A DNA stretch of 64,000 bases from Shewanella corallii (lineage in GTDB: Bacteria; Pseudomonadota; Gammaproteobacteria; Enterobacterales; Shewanellaceae). Within the stretch, counting starts at the first letter, position 1. The number at the start of each line of letters is the position of its first letter. Both the position numbers and the translations under genes were made by a program. The stretch lies in assembly GCF_023349125.1 (NCBI RefSeq), contig NZ_JAKIKT010000001.1:930001-994000 (forward strand). The letters are read 5' to 3'. The notes under the pieces are model-generated. The model was not told where the DNA came from, did no database searches, and was given only the letters and a program-made list of their open reading frames with translations. This document shows positions 38,222 through 47,225 of this stretch, piece by piece.

Positions 38222-38812
38222 ATGAAGATATTGATTATTAATGCCCACCAGTATTATCCCTTTTCCGAGGGAAAGTTGAACCAATCCCTGGCAGAGTTGG
38301 CTGGTGTTGTTGCGTCCGGTGCAGGCCATGAGGTGAAGTTTACTACCCTGGCTGATGAATGGGATGTGGCGGAGGAGATCGCCAAACATCAGTGGGCAGA
38401 TGTCATTATTCTGCAGTCGCCGGTTAATTGGATGGGTGTATCCTGGATGTTCAAGAAATATATGGATGAGGTGTATACCGCAGGTATGGGCGGTGAGTTG
38501 TGTGATGGTGACGGTCGCCATCGGCGCGATCCCAGTCTGCAATACGGCACCGGCGGTACGCTCAAGGGCAAGCGGTATATGCTTTCGCTGACTTTTAACG
38601 CGCCGGCTAATGCGTTTGACGATCCTGCTCAGTTCTTGTTTGAGGGGCGCAGTGTCGATGATCTGTTTATGCCTACCCATATGAATTTTCGCTTTTTCGG
38701 CATGACAGCATTGCCAACATTTGCCTGCTTTGATGTGATGAAAAACCCACAGATAGAGCAGGATTTAAAACAATATCGTGAGCATCTGCTTAACGTACTC
38801 GAGGAGAACTGA
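38222..38812 (+). CDS. mdaB: NAD(P)H quinone reductase, MdaB-like
   Basis: The 196-residue flavoprotein has the flavodoxin-like fold of MdaB/NQO1 enzymes. The N-terminal [20 protein letters not shown] phosphate-binding segment, [20 protein letters not shown] in the middle, and [16 protein letters not shown] are diagnostic. It reduces quinones by two electrons, avoiding semiquinones. It follows the divergent hxlR-type gene and precedes a peroxiredoxin gene by one base, forming an oxidative/electrophile-stress unit. The name follows family recall. Confidence 0.87.
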   Translation: MKILIINAHQYYPFSEGKLNQSLAELAGVVASGAGHEVKFTTLADEWDVAEEIAKHQWADVIILQSPVNWMGVSWMFKKYMDEVYTAGMGGELCDGDGRHRRDPSLQYGTGGTLKGKRYMLSLTFNAPANAFDDPAQFLFEGRSVDDLFMPTHMNFRFFGMTALPTFACFDVMKNPQIEQDLKQYREHLLNVLEEN

Positions 38813-38813
38813 T

Positions 38814-39356
38814 ATGGATTGGCAAAATAAACTGCCTGCTGGCGCCAAATACCCACAACATACTCTGCGAACCCTGTCCGGAGAAGCGTTAACCCTGGGC
38901 GCGCCAAGGGGAGATGCCGATTGGCAATTAGTGGTGATCTATCGTGGCAGACACTGCCCTTTGTGTACCCGCTACCTGAATGAGTTGGAAGGCTTTCTGC
39001 CCCGGCTGCATGCCCTGGGCATTGATGTGGTTGCCGCCAGCGGCGATAGCCAGTCCCAATTGGAGGAGCATATGAGTCGTCTGCAGGTGAGTTTTCCGCT
39101 GGCATATGGGCTGAGTGTGGCGCAGATGCGGGAGCTTGGTGTGTACATTTCAATTCCCCGCAGTGAGCAGGAAACCGACCATGAGTTTGCTGAACCCGGC
39201 CTGTTTGTGGTCAATGAACACGGCACAGTGCAGGTGGTAGATATCTCCAACAACCCTTTCGTGCGGCCTCAACTGGAAGCTCTGGTCAGTGGTCTGGAGT
39301 GGATACGCAATCCTGACAATCACTATCCAATTCGCGGAACATTCGAAGGAAACTAA
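38814..39356 (+). CDS. Peroxiredoxin-like (AhpC/TSA family) protein
   Basis: The 180-residue protein has the thioredoxin fold of peroxiredoxins. The active segment is VVIYRGRHCPLCTRYL, with CPLC at residues 48-51 in place of the usual Pro-x-x-Thr-x-x-Cys. GLFVVNEHGTVQVVDISN follows as in the family. It probably reduces peroxides with thiols, though the CxxC suggests it may act as an oxidoreductase. The ATG at 38814 lies one base after the mdaB stop, so the two are co-transcribed. A frame from 38778 overlaps mdaB. Confidence 0.82.
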   Translation: MDWQNKLPAGAKYPQHTLRTLSGEALTLGAPRGDADWQLVVIYRGRHCPLCTRYLNELEGFLPRLHALGIDVVAASGDSQSQLEEHMSRLQVSFPLAYGLSVAQMRELGVYISIPRSEQETDHEFAEPGLFVVNEHGTVQVVDISNNPFVRPQLEALVSGLEWIRNPDNHYPIRGTFEGN

Positions 39357-39366
39357 TTACCATCCA

Positions 39367-39386
39367 GCAGCGGGTCAGCCCGCTGC
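39367..39386. terminator. Hairpin between convergent peroxiredoxin and patatin genes
   Basis: A perfect 8-bp stem (39367-39374 with 39379-39386, loop TCAG) overlaps the patatin stop at 39375. There is no U-run, so termination strength is uncertain. Confidence 0.45.
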
Positions 39387-40544
39387 CCGGGCGGGTAGCG
39401 GCGTGACTTTATCCGAGCGCCTGTCAATTTCAAAAAACTGCCTGAGCTCATCCATCTGACACATTGCGTCCTGATAACCCAGCTCAATCAGGGCGCGGGT
39501 GTAACTCTTCTCAAACAGCAGGTAGGAGACGATACTGGAGTCTGATTCCTGATTGATCCCAATCAGCTTCAGCATATTTCGCACGCCGACAGGCATATGC
39601 CGGTAGTGTCTGGCCGCTATTACGCTGAGATCCTCGCTGGGTTTAATCACCAGAGTTTCTATCGGCTTGAGAGGTAACTTATCCCGGCTGCTTTCAGGGA
39701 TATGAGCCAGGGTTGAGTTGATGCGCTCCAAACGTTCCAGATCGCTGTTAAGGGTATCCGAGAAGATGGTGTCCAGCAGGTGCCCTGCCAGGGTTGCCGC
39801 TTTGGGATGGTGGGGCAGCTCTTTACCCTGATGCTTGTGAGGGCTGTCCAGATTGATCACCATCACCTTTCTTGCCCCTAAGTGAATAGGGCTGGACAGT
39901 GGTGCCAGCTGGTGGACCGAGCCATCGCCAAAATAGTGTTGTCCCAGCCTGATGGAGGGAAAAACCAGTGGGATTGCCGCACTGGCCAGCAGGTGTTCCG
40001 TATTCAGTTGGGTACGCTGACCTTCACGTCGCGCTCTCTGCCAATTGGCAATTTCCTCATTGCCCTGGAAGAAACTGATAGAGCTGGAAGTGTTATAACT
40101 GGAAGTATCGACGCTGATGGCCCGCAGCGCTCCCCTTGCAATATTGCGATCAATGCGGCCAAAGTCGATCAACTCATTCAGCAGTTTTCGCAAAGGGTCA
40201 TTGTTAAACAGGCTGGGCGCCTCGGTATTAACCTGATCATCCTGAAACACCCTAAGTCCCATGCCAAGCAGGTGGCTCAGCAGATGTTTGACGGATGTAT
40301 CATAGATATTTCTTGTCACCATATGGCGCCAGACCCAGTCGAGCTTACGTACACCAAGGTGAAAACAGGATGCGTGGGTTGCGATAGAGGTTGCGTTGAT
40401 GGCTCCGGCAGAGGTGCCGCAGACAATATTAAAGGGAATACCATGATTACGTGGATAGCATTGTACCAGGGCCTTAAGCACACCCACCTGATAAGCTGCC
40501 CTTGCACCACCGCCGCCTAATACCAACGCTATATTGGCTGCCAT
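39375..40544 (-). CDS. Patatin-like phospholipase
   Basis: The 389-residue protein begins with the oxyanion-hole motif LGGGGARAAYQVG (residues 9-21). The nucleophile elbow GTSAG lies at 43-47, and the catalytic Asp in FGDGSVHQ near residue 210. These form the Ser-Asp dyad of bacterial patatins, which hydrolyse acyl esters of lipids. No signal peptide is seen, so it is probably cytosolic or membrane-associated. It is monocistronic. An AAGGGG ribosome site lies before the ATG. Confidence 0.9.
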   Translation of the reverse strand: MAANIALVLGGGGARAAYQVGVLKALVQCYPRNHGIPFNIVCGTSAGAINATSIATHASCFHLGVRKLDWVWRHMVTRNIYDTSVKHLLSHLLGMGLRVFQDDQVNTEAPSLFNNDPLRKLLNELIDFGRIDRNIARGALRAISVDTSSYNTSSSISFFQGNEEIANWQRARREGQRTQLNTEHLLASAAIPLVFPSIRLGQHYFGDGSVHQLAPLSSPIHLGARKVMVINLDSPHKHQGKELPHHPKAATLAGHLLDTIFSDTLNSDLERLERINSTLAHIPESSRDKLPLKPIETLVIKPSEDLSVIAARHYRHMPVGVRNMLKLIGINQESDSSIVSYLLFEKSYTRALIELGYQDAMCQMDELRQFFEIDRRSDKVTPLPARAAG

Positions 40545-40703
40545 TCAGTCCCCTTAACCCCATCACTAACACAATCCCTATACCTTTAATTAAGGCGTTG
40601 AGTTGGATAAAAATCAAGAGTTAACAGTATCTGTATGGCAGGCAATAACGGTAGAAGGATAATCCAACATGCCGATATCCTTCAGGCATGTCCGGCGTTG
40701 TCC

Positions 40704-41156
40704 TCAGGTTAACTGCAACTTGCCCTGCATAATAGCCCAGTGGCCGGGGAAAGAGCAGAAGAAACTATAGTCTTCACCTTTTTTCAGTGCGCTGGTATCG
40801 AATGTGACACTGGTACTGGCGCCACCGCCGATAACATCAGTTGCGGCTATGACTCTGGCATCATCTGGCTTGATAAAGGCGTTGTCTGCCCCGGCGCTGA
40901 TGCCGTCGGTGGCAACTGCTGACATATCGGCCGTTTTGGTCAGTACCCAGTTATGGCCCATAACACCCGCGGGCAACTGACCTGTGTGCTTGAGGGTCAG
41001 TGTAACCTGCTGGCAGCTGGCAGGAACACTCAGCTCCTTGGTATCAAATTGCATGGCATCATTGGCAGAAATGCTGATATCACATTCATCGGCCAATGCA
41101 GGCAATGCCCAGAATACTGATGTAACGGCCAGTACTAAGCGGGTAACGGGTGTCAT
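40704..41156 (-). CDS. Azurin (type 1 blue copper protein)
   Basis: Azurin carries electrons in the periplasm. The 150-residue precursor has a 22-residue signal peptide (cut after LPALA), leaving 128 residues, the classic azurin length. Ligands then fall at canonical mature positions: His46 in GHNW, Cys112 in FFCSF, His117 in PGHW, Met121 in AIM. The Cys3-Cys26 disulphide is also present. I chose ATG at 41156 because GGAGG lies 7 bases before it; a longer frame to 41225 runs through the upstream Fur box. Redox partners are not shown here. Confidence 0.95.
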   Translation of the reverse strand: MTPVTRLVLAVTSVFWALPALADECDISISANDAMQFDTKELSVPASCQQVTLTLKHTGQLPAGVMGHNWVLTKTADMSAVATDGISAGADNAFIKPDDARVIAATDVIGGGASTSVTFDTSALKKGEDYSFFCSFPGHWAIMQGKLQLT

Positions 41157-41207
41157 AGGTGTCCTCCATCCTGTTTCGTTAAATTGATACCAAACCACCC
41201 TAACACA

Positions 41208-41226
41208 AATGATAATCGTTATCATT
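41208..41226 (-). promoter_or_regulatory. Fur box upstream of azurin
   Basis: AATGATAATCGTTATCATT is a perfect inverted repeat (8-base arms, three-base centre) matching the Fur consensus closely. It lies about 50 bases before the azurin start and on azurin's side of the terminator at 41269-41294. Iron repression of azurin is therefore inferred. A second reading, a Zur or MntR site, is less likely from the sequence. Confidence 0.8.
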
Positions 41227-41268
41227 AGTTAATTTGAGGATGAGCTTATATATGGAGCTCAGGCAATA

Positions 41269-41294
41269 AAAAACCGGCCCTGAGGCCGGTTTTT
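41269..41294. terminator. Terminator after the DUF2076 gene (U-runs on both strands)
   Basis: A perfect 11-bp stem (AAAAACCGGCC with GGCCGGTTTTT, loop CTGA). On the minus strand it follows the DUF2076 gene and is followed by TTTATTG. Confidence 0.85.
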
Positions 41295-41351
41295 ACTCAT
41301 TCTGTAACATGAAGAGGTCAGCAGAATGATAGAGATATAGGCTTGGCCCGC

Positions 41352-42101
41352 TTAGAAATCGTCGTCGCCGCCGAAATCATCACCGCCAAAGTCGTCGCCA
41401 CCACCGAAGAAACCTGAGTTGGTATCGTCGTTATTGGCAAACATATCATCGCCGCCGAAACCTGTGTCTGAACCAAAGCCGGTGTCATCAGCACCGAAGC
41501 CTGTGTCAGAACCAAATCCGGAATCTGTGTACTCTGAAGCAAATCCGCTGTCGCCACCCAGGAAGCTGCTGTCAGCACCTGTGTCGGCAGCCGCTGTATC
41601 TACAGGTGCGGTGTCAGCACTGGTATCAGCTGCGGCATCTGCTGCACTGTCAGTAGCTGCATCGGCAGCAGCATCTGCCGTGGCCGTCTCAACCTGAGCT
41701 TCGTCACCAAACAGCATATCGCTGATCAGGTGACCGGCCACCATACCGGCTGCCACGCCTGCCGCAGTTTGCATAAAGCTGCCAAACGCACTTGGCTGGT
41801 TAACCGGTTGAGGTGGAACCGGAGCAGGACGTGAGCCACCGAACATCTTGCTCATGGCACCACGCTGGGACTCATTGCGGTAGTACTCTGCGTTCTGCTC
41901 CAGATAGTCATTCTTTTGTTTCAGCTCTTTCAGAGCCATTTCCTGTACCAACACTGCCTGAGTCAGTTTGTAAACTGCATCCTGCTGGCTGGCAATTTCA
42001 GAGGCGATCAGTTGCTCAGCGTCGGCGTCCTTTGGTTTATCAGGACTGCTTTGTAATTTGCGGGCGACATTCTGGATCAGATCTTTCTCTTGTGGGGTCA
42101 T
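41352..42101 (-). CDS. DUF2076 family protein with glycine/aspartate-rich tail
   Basis: The 249-residue protein begins MTPQEKDLIQNVARKLQSS and a helical DUF2076 region (through about residue 90), with an Ala/Gly-rich segment around the VAAGMVAGHLISDMLFGD stretch. The last 90 residues are low-complexity: repeated D-x-G-F-G-x-D-T units and GGDDFGGDDF endings. Function is unknown. In other genomes the family is described as periplasmic ligand-binding-like, but no signal peptide is seen here. It lies between a terminator downstream and its own promoter upstream, apparently monocistronic. Confidence 0.8.
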   Translation of the reverse strand: MTPQEKDLIQNVARKLQSSPDKPKDADAEQLIASEIASQQDAVYKLTQAVLVQEMALKELKQKNDYLEQNAEYYRNESQRGAMSKMFGGSRPAPVPPQPVNQPSAFGSFMQTAAGVAAGMVAGHLISDMLFGDEAQVETATADAAADAATDSAADAAADTSADTAPVDTAAADTGADSSFLGGDSGFASEYTDSGFGSDTGFGADDTGFGSDTGFGGDDMFANNDDTNSGFFGGGDDFGGDDFGGDDDF

Positions 42102-42301
42102 TGTTTGGTTACCTTTTTCATCTATTTGGTGTTGTGAGTCACGATCGTTTTTGATCTTTGTTCCCCCGGACTCACATATTTCCGGATTATATCGGTTTTA
42201 AGGTAACTGCAAAGGCTCAGAACGGGAGTATGAATGAGAATTAATATGTTTGTAACTTATTGTTTTGTTGGTATTTACCTATTTCTATTTAAATAAACAA
42301 A

Positions 42302-42323
42302 AAGCCGGCATATTTGCCGGCTT
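42302..42323 (-). terminator. Terminator after the FKBP isomerase gene
   Basis: A perfect 9-bp stem (42302-42310 with 42315-42323) is followed on the minus strand by TTTTTGTTT. Confidence 0.85.
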
Positions 42324-42346
42324 CAAGTCACTGTGCCATTGGCAAA

Positions 42347-42808
42347 TTAATGCACGTGGCCGTGTTCAATCTCTTCTTCAGTGGCGTCACGGACTTCACG
42401 AACCACACCTTTAAAGGTGAGGGTTTTACCTGCCAGTGGATGGTTGGCATCAACAGTAACGATATTGTCGTCGCTGATATTGGTCACTGTAACCTGGAAG
42501 TTACCGTTGGCACCCTGAGCGGTAAAGGACATGCCGACTTCGACCTTCTCTACGCCCTGAAAAGCATCCATAGGGACTTCCTGAACATTGTCCGGGTTGT
42601 GCTCACCGTAGGCCTCAGCTGGTGACACTGTTACTTCGAACTCATCGCCAGCCTGCTTGCCGTTCAGAGCCTGTTCCAGACCGGGAATGATGTTACCTGT
42701 GCCGTGCAGATATTTCAGGGGTTCACGGCCCTCAGAGGTGTCAATAAGTTGGTTGGCTTCGTCTGTCACACTGTAGTCAATGGCGACAACTTTGTTGTTT
42801 TCAATCAT
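42347..42808 (-). CDS. FKBP-type peptidyl-prolyl isomerase, SlyD/FkpB class
   Basis: The 153-residue protein begins MIENNKVVAIDYSVTDEANQ and has the FKBP core with the IF-domain insertion of the SlyD class (PAEAYGEHNPDNVQEVPMDA, then VTVDANHPLAGKTLTFKG). These speed proline isomerisation and chaperone folding. The C-terminal tail is short (EEEIEHGHVH) and lacks SlyD's long His/Cys metal-binding tail. I chose ATG at 42808 because AAAGGA lies before it; the upstream extension to 43003 lacks family similarity. Confidence 0.9.
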   Translation of the reverse strand: MIENNKVVAIDYSVTDEANQLIDTSEGREPLKYLHGTGNIIPGLEQALNGKQAGDEFEVTVSPAEAYGEHNPDNVQEVPMDAFQGVEKVEVGMSFTAQGANGNFQVTVTNISDDNIVTVDANHPLAGKTLTFKGVVREVRDATEEEIEHGHVH

Positions 42809-42995
42809 GGGGCCGTCCTTTGGTTCGGCATGAATTTGTGCAGCCTTATCAGATAAATGCACCAGCAAATATCGCTGCCCGGACGCGGCGAATTTTTCGA
42901 CACGTGGTGACATGCTAACATGTTGAAACTTGGTGATGAAAGGGTAACCGGGGAATAACTTACACAGACGGGGTTGCACTGTTGCCGTAAAACAA

Positions 42996-43020
42996 AAAAG
43001 CACGCATTGAGCGTGCTTTT
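42996..43020 (-). terminator. Rho-independent terminator after proS
   Basis: A perfect 10-bp stem (42996-43005 with 43011-43020) is followed on the minus strand by TTTGTTTTACGG, closing proS. Confidence 0.87.
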
Positions 43021-43041
43021 AGGTAAGTGGAGTAATCCGGA

Positions 43042-44751
43042 TTAGATATTGCCTTTGATAAAGTCAACAATCTGATCGAATGGGATCTCCTGCTTCTCGC
43101 CGGTGCGGCGGTTTTTGTACTCGAATACACCTGCGTCGATGTTGCGATCACCAATCACGATAGTGTGTGGAATACCAACCAGCTCCATATCGGCGAACAT
43201 CACGCCTGGACGCTCTTTACGGTCATCAAACAGTACATCGATACCGGCAGCGGCCAGGTCGGCATATAGCTTCTCTGCTACTTCAGTCACACGGTGAGAC
43301 TTGTGCATGTTCATTGGCAGAATGCCCACCTGGAAAGGTGCGATGGCAGCTGGCCAGATGATACCGCGGTCGTCATGGTTCTGCTCGATAGCGGCGGCAA
43401 CGATACGGCTCACGCCCACACCGTAGCAACCCATGATCAAGGTCTGAGCCTTGCCGTTTTCATCCAGCACAGTCGCATTCATGGCAGCAGAGTAGTTGGT
43501 GCCCAGCTGGAAGATGTGACCCACTTCGATACCACGGGCAAAGGCATAGGTGCCCTGACCGTCAGGTGTGGTTTCACCCTCAACGACGTTACGGATATCA
43601 GCAGCCTGTGCCAGTGGCAGGTCACGTTCCCAGTTTACGCCGAAGAAGTGCTTGTCATCTTCGTTGGCACCCACGACAAAGTCGCTCATCACAGCTACCG
43701 CGTGGTCGATGTAGACAGGGATGTTCAGGCCAACAGGACCCAGAGAGCCACAGCCAGCACCCAGTGCGTCACGGATTTCACCTTCGGTGGCGAATTCCAG
43801 TGGTGCAGCAACCAGTTCCAGCTTGTCAGCTTTCACTTCGTTCAGTTCATGGTCACCACGAACCACAACTGCCACCAGAGGAGCTTCGTCGGTGCAGCCG
43901 CGAACAATCAGAGTCTTGGCAGTTTTCTTGATATCCAGACCAAATTGCTCAACCAACTCTTCGATGGTTTTGGCATCAGGAGTATCAACCTTACGCATCT
44001 CTTCGGTTGCTGCCTGGCGGGTTTCAGTCGGCATTGGCGACTCGGCCTTCTCGATGTTGGCGGCGTAGTCGCTGCCGGTAGAGTAGGCGATCAGGTCTTC
44101 ACCACTGTTAGCCAGTACGTGGAACTCGTGAGACACGCTACCACCGATAGAACCGGTATCAGCCAGTACAGGACGGAACTCCAGACCCATGCGGGTGAAG
44201 ATGTTGCTGTATGCCTGATACATGGCGTTGTAGGTGTCGTCCAGGGTTTGCTGATCCAGATGGAAAGAGTAAGCATCTTTCATCAGGAACTCACGAGAGC
44301 GCATCACACCAAAACGTGGACGAACTTCGTCACGGAATTTGGTCTGGATCTGGTACAGGTTCAGAGGCAGCTGTTTGTATGAGCTGACTTCTTTACGCAC
44401 CAGATCAGTGATCACTTCTTCGTGGGTAGGGCCCAGTACGAAGTCACGGTTGTTACGGTCGGTAAAGCGCAGCAGTTCAGGACCAAACTTGTCCCAACGG
44501 CCTGTCTCAACCCAGAGATCACCCGGCTGAACCATAGGCATCAGGATTTCACAGGCGCCGGCCTTGTCCATCTCTTCACGAACAATAGCTTCAACTTTGC
44601 GCAGTACGCGCAGACCTGTGGGCAGGTAGCTGTATAGACCTGAAGCGTTGCGACGGATCATACCGGCGCGCAGCATTAGCTGATGGCTGATTACTTCTGC
44701 GTTTGCAGGGGTTTCTTTCTGTGTAGATAGCAGGTATTTGCTGACTCGCAT
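43042..44751 (-). CDS. proS: Prolyl-tRNA synthetase
   Basis: ProS charges tRNA(Pro). The 569-residue protein is of the bacterial type with an editing insertion domain between motifs 2 and 3. The N-terminus [20 protein letters not shown] aligns well with known enzymes. Motif 2 is visible in [41 protein letters not shown] represents motif 3. I chose ATG at 44751; the longer frame to 44814 adds non-homologous residues. A terminator follows it. The gene is apparently monocistronic. Confidence 0.97.
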   Translation of the reverse strand: MRVSKYLLSTQKETPANAEVISHQLMLRAGMIRRNASGLYSYLPTGLRVLRKVEAIVREEMDKAGACEILMPMVQPGDLWVETGRWDKFGPELLRFTDRNNRDFVLGPTHEEVITDLVRKEVSSYKQLPLNLYQIQTKFRDEVRPRFGVMRSREFLMKDAYSFHLDQQTLDDTYNAMYQAYSNIFTRMGLEFRPVLADTGSIGGSVSHEFHVLANSGEDLIAYSTGSDYAANIEKAESPMPTETRQAATEEMRKVDTPDAKTIEELVEQFGLDIKKTAKTLIVRGCTDEAPLVAVVVRGDHELNEVKADKLELVAAPLEFATEGEIRDALGAGCGSLGPVGLNIPVYIDHAVAVMSDFVVGANEDDKHFFGVNWERDLPLAQAADIRNVVEGETTPDGQGTYAFARGIEVGHIFQLGTNYSAAMNATVLDENGKAQTLIMGCYGVGVSRIVAAAIEQNHDDRGIIWPAAIAPFQVGILPMNMHKSHRVTEVAEKLYADLAAAGIDVLFDDRKERPGVMFADMELVGIPHTIVIGDRNIDAGVFEYKNRRTGEKQEIPFDQIVDFIKGNI

Positions 44752-44875
44752 TACCAAATAGTCCCAATGTGATTTGAATGGGCGACATTTTATCACTTGG
44801 CAGGCACTTGTCACCTGCAGAATCTAGATAGGACCTGCATTTCAGCAATTCTCAATGGGTAAAAGTTAATCTGCT

Positions 44876-45517
44876 TCAGTTGCCTTGCTGATGGAACAAC
44901 GCCAGCTCAGGTTTATCCCGCCTGTCTCCGACGATTCGCATGGGGTTTCCCACAACAATTGCCCAATCCGGAACATCTTTACTGACGACACAACCCATAC
45001 CGATAACGGCGTGGTCCCCTATGTTGACGCCATCAACAATACCGGCCTGGGCGCCAATCCACACATCCTTACCGATATTCACCCCAATGGAATGGGATTT
45101 TTGCTTATAAATCGCATGATTGGGGGCCATGCCATGATTGAATGCGTAGATGGTGACATTGTTGGCGATACGGGTCTGATCGCCTATGGTGATCCCTTTG
45201 CTACCGCCGTCGAAGGAGCAGCCGTGATTGATGGCCACTTCATTACCCAGCGTCAGCGGACCATGTAAAAAGCAGCCCGCAGCTATCATGCACTGATGGC
45301 CTGTGGTGATATCCCGTCCGGGCTCGGCAAACAGCTCTGCTTCCGGTGCCACAAAGCAGTTGTCACCAAAACGGACAGTTTCCACCGCGCTGAAATGTGC
45401 CTGTACCTCCTGCTGCCAGGGTTGTGCCCAGGCAAGATGTTTCTCTTTCAATGAGAAATATAGCCAGGGCATCCAGGAAAGACGTTTCTTGTGTTGGGCG
45501 CGGTAGTCGGGAGTCAT
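44876..45517 (-). CDS. Hexapeptide-repeat acyltransferase (WcaF/NodL-like)
   Basis: The 213-residue protein has a 60-residue N-terminal region and then left-handed hexapeptide repeats (EVAINHGCSFDGGSKGITIG through IGKDVWIGAQAGIVDGVNIG). It probably O-acetylates a sugar on a polysaccharide or lipid. The closing GNPMRIVG motif is typical of the LacA/NodL/WcaF group. The acceptor cannot be read from sequence. It lies alone upstream of proS with its own start. No terminator is obvious. Confidence 0.82.
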   Translation of the reverse strand: MTPDYRAQHKKRLSWMPWLYFSLKEKHLAWAQPWQQEVQAHFSAVETVRFGDNCFVAPEAELFAEPGRDITTGHQCMIAAGCFLHGPLTLGNEVAINHGCSFDGGSKGITIGDQTRIANNVTIYAFNHGMAPNHAIYKQKSHSIGVNIGKDVWIGAQAGIVDGVNIGDHAVIGMGCVVSKDVPDWAIVVGNPMRIVGDRRDKPELALFHQQGN

Positions 45518-45613
45518 TAGTGGGAAGTCAAATTGGGTTGCAGAGCTGAGAGCTACATTTTATCTGTGCCTCCCAGTTCAGGTAAAGAACAGCGATAACG
45601 AGTGAGGTTGGCG

Positions 45614-45880
45614 CTATCGCAACTGACTGTCTTTACTGCCTCTGCGGTTAAAACTGACAGCTCTTTGCTGCAACTTATCCTGTTCCTGTTGGCACTGGAT
45701 ACACAAACGAACTCCCGGAACAGCAAGCTGTCTTGCCACTGGGATGGGCTCGTCGCACAGCTCGCAATAAGCCATGCTGTCGCCCTGATGTAATTGCAGC
45801 CTTGCCCGGGTCACGGCATCGAGAATATCTGAGTCGATTTGATCCTGAACCGCGCCTTCTTTTGCCCAGCCTGAAGCCAT
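45614..45880 (-). CDS. ybiI: TraR/DksA-type zinc finger protein, YbiI family
   Basis: The 88-residue protein has the C4 zinc finger of DksA/TraR proteins: CELC, then about 17 residues, then CIQC. The ending NRRGSKDSQLR is that of YbiI. I chose ATG at 45880, giving the 88-residue length of E. coli YbiI, because AAGGAGGA lies 4 bases before it; the upstream ATG at 45898 lies before that ribosome site. The short coiled coil suggests possible RNA polymerase secondary-channel binding, but no role is established. Confidence 0.88.
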   Translation of the reverse strand: MASGWAKEGAVQDQIDSDILDAVTRARLQLHQGDSMAYCELCDEPIPVARQLAVPGVRLCIQCQQEQDKLQQRAVSFNRRGSKDSQLR

Positions 45881-45950
45881 AATCTCCTCCTTGCTCATAT
45901 AGGTCTGAATCAGGAGAAGATTATATTCCTGTTGGAAATAGAGATAATCC

Positions 45951-45977
45951 CGGGTAAAAGCAATTAACTTTTACCCG
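45951..45977 (-). terminator. Hairpin after trmO
   Basis: A perfect 10-bp stem (CGGGTAAAAG with CTTTTACCCG, seven-base loop). There is no good U-run, so the strength is uncertain; it lies about 30 bases past the trmO stop. Confidence 0.5.
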
Positions 45978-46005
45978 CGAGTAATAATCTTGAAGGAAGG
46001 AGCGG

Positions 46006-46731
46006 TTACTGACTCTGGATTTTTCCCGGTACCAGTTCCAGCACCTGTGCTTTGCCATCCTGCATCTTCCAGAAGATATCCAAATCATACAGGGCAACCT
46101 GATACAACTTGGGGTCTTCCTTGGCCTTTTTGTATGCAGGACGGGGATCCTGAGCCAGTACTGCGCGGATAAGTGGCTCAAGGTCAGGGCTGTGTTCACG
46201 CATGCTGTATTTGGCGGTTTGCGTCAGCGCCTGCTGGCTGAATTCCACCTCAATCAGTTCAGGAGCTTCCTGAGCTATCCCCCCCACTGCGCCGTCGATG
46301 GCATCGGAGAAAGGGATGTAGGGTTTGATATCGACAATGGGTGTGCCATCCAGCAGATCCATGCCTGAGATCTCCAGACATACTTTGCCCTTGTGCTTAA
46401 CGATACCGTGCAGCTTTACCACGCTTTGGCCGATACCATTGGGGCGGAAGGTGGAACGAGTCGCGAACACGCCCATCTTTTCATTGCCGCCAAGGCGGGG
46501 AGGGCGGACAGTGGTTTTCCAGCCCTGGGCGAGATTCTCATGGAAGCAAAACAGCAACCACAGGTGGCTGTATTGCTCCAGACCACGAACCGCATCGATA
46601 TGATTAAACTCACGGGCCAACTCGACATAACCTCTGGCTTCCACCAGACCGGGTTGGCGCGGGATCCCGAACTTCTGTTTATAAGGCGTGCGGCAATAGG
46701 CTACCGCCTGGATCTGGGAGGTAAAACTCAT
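46006..46731 (-). CDS. trmO: tRNA (N6-threonylcarbamoyladenosine(37)-N6)-methyltransferase TrmO
   Basis: TrmO adds a methyl group to t6A37 of some tRNAs using SAM. The 241-residue protein is of the VirR/YaeB class with an N-terminal beta-barrel. The FGIPRQPGL segment, HLWLLFCFHEN, and FATRSTFRPNGIGQSVVKL are signature pieces, and DIKPYIPFSDA follows. Length fits the E. coli enzyme. It lies upstream of the YbiI-like gene and downstream of rcsF on the same strand. It may be co-transcribed with rcsF. Confidence 0.93.
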   Translation of the reverse strand: MSFTSQIQAVAYCRTPYKQKFGIPRQPGLVEARGYVELAREFNHIDAVRGLEQYSHLWLLFCFHENLAQGWKTTVRPPRLGGNEKMGVFATRSTFRPNGIGQSVVKLHGIVKHKGKVCLEISGMDLLDGTPIVDIKPYIPFSDAIDGAVGGIAQEAPELIEVEFSQQALTQTAKYSMREHSPDLEPLIRAVLAQDPRPAYKKAKEDPKLYQVALYDLDIFWKMQDGKAQVLELVPGKIQSQ

Positions 46732-46772
46732 GGATTAAATGATTCTCAATAATAGGGTCGGCAATGCCGACG

Positions 46773-47159
46773 TTACTCATCTTCCATGACGATGGCCCGG
46801 CCGATACAGATCACCCGGGAAAGGCACCCACCTTCGGGGTCCTTGTATTCTACGCAGTTGTTCAGCATCACACCGTTGCCTCCGGCATCGGCTGCTGCCA
46901 GACGCATCTTGGTGCGGGCATCCACCGCGGATGCTGGAGGTTCGTCAGCAAAGATCTGACAGGATTCCCCATCAACCATGGCCAGCGGATTAAATGGTCT
47001 GGGCGGCGCTACGTTCTTTTCAATCAGTGCGACGTCACCCGCTTTGAAATACTCATTTACCGCCTTGCCGCTGAGATTGGAATTAAAGGTATAGTCTCCG
47101 GCACAACCTGCAAGCAGCCCTGCTGCCAGCATGCAAGAGGGTATTGAAAGTAGTTTCAT
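46773..47159 (-). CDS. rcsF: Outer membrane lipoprotein RcsF
   Basis: RcsF signals envelope damage to the Rcs phosphorelay in enterics. The 128-residue precursor has a lipobox LLAGC with Cys19 as the lipidation site. Four more cysteines (in ESCQIF, NNCVEY, EGGCLSRVIC) match the two disulphides of RcsF. No other rcs gene is in the window, and whether this organism has a full Rcs system is unknown; the role may differ. trmO follows 41 bases downstream. Confidence 0.85.
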   Translation of the reverse strand: MKLLSIPSCMLAAGLLAGCAGDYTFNSNLSGKAVNEYFKAGDVALIEKNVAPPRPFNPLAMVDGESCQIFADEPPASAVDARTKMRLAAADAGGNGVMLNNCVEYKDPEGGCLSRVICIGRAIVMEDE

Positions 47160-47180
47160 AGTATCCCTGCCACAATAAAA

Positions 47181-47205
47181 AACAGCGGACTCATTGTCCG
47201 CTGTT
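47181..47205 (-). terminator. Terminator after the amidohydrolase pair
   Basis: AACAGCGGAC (47181-47190) pairs perfectly with GTCCGCTGTT (47196-47205). On the minus strand TTTTATTG follows, closing the two-gene unit before rcsF. Confidence 0.85.
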
Positions 47206-47225
47206 GAATGATTCCCGAGGAAATT

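Noticed and set aside
43294-44382. Long plus-strand frame opposite proS (362 codons)
   Set aside because: Shadow of the highly biased proS coding sequence; no ribosome site or family similarity.
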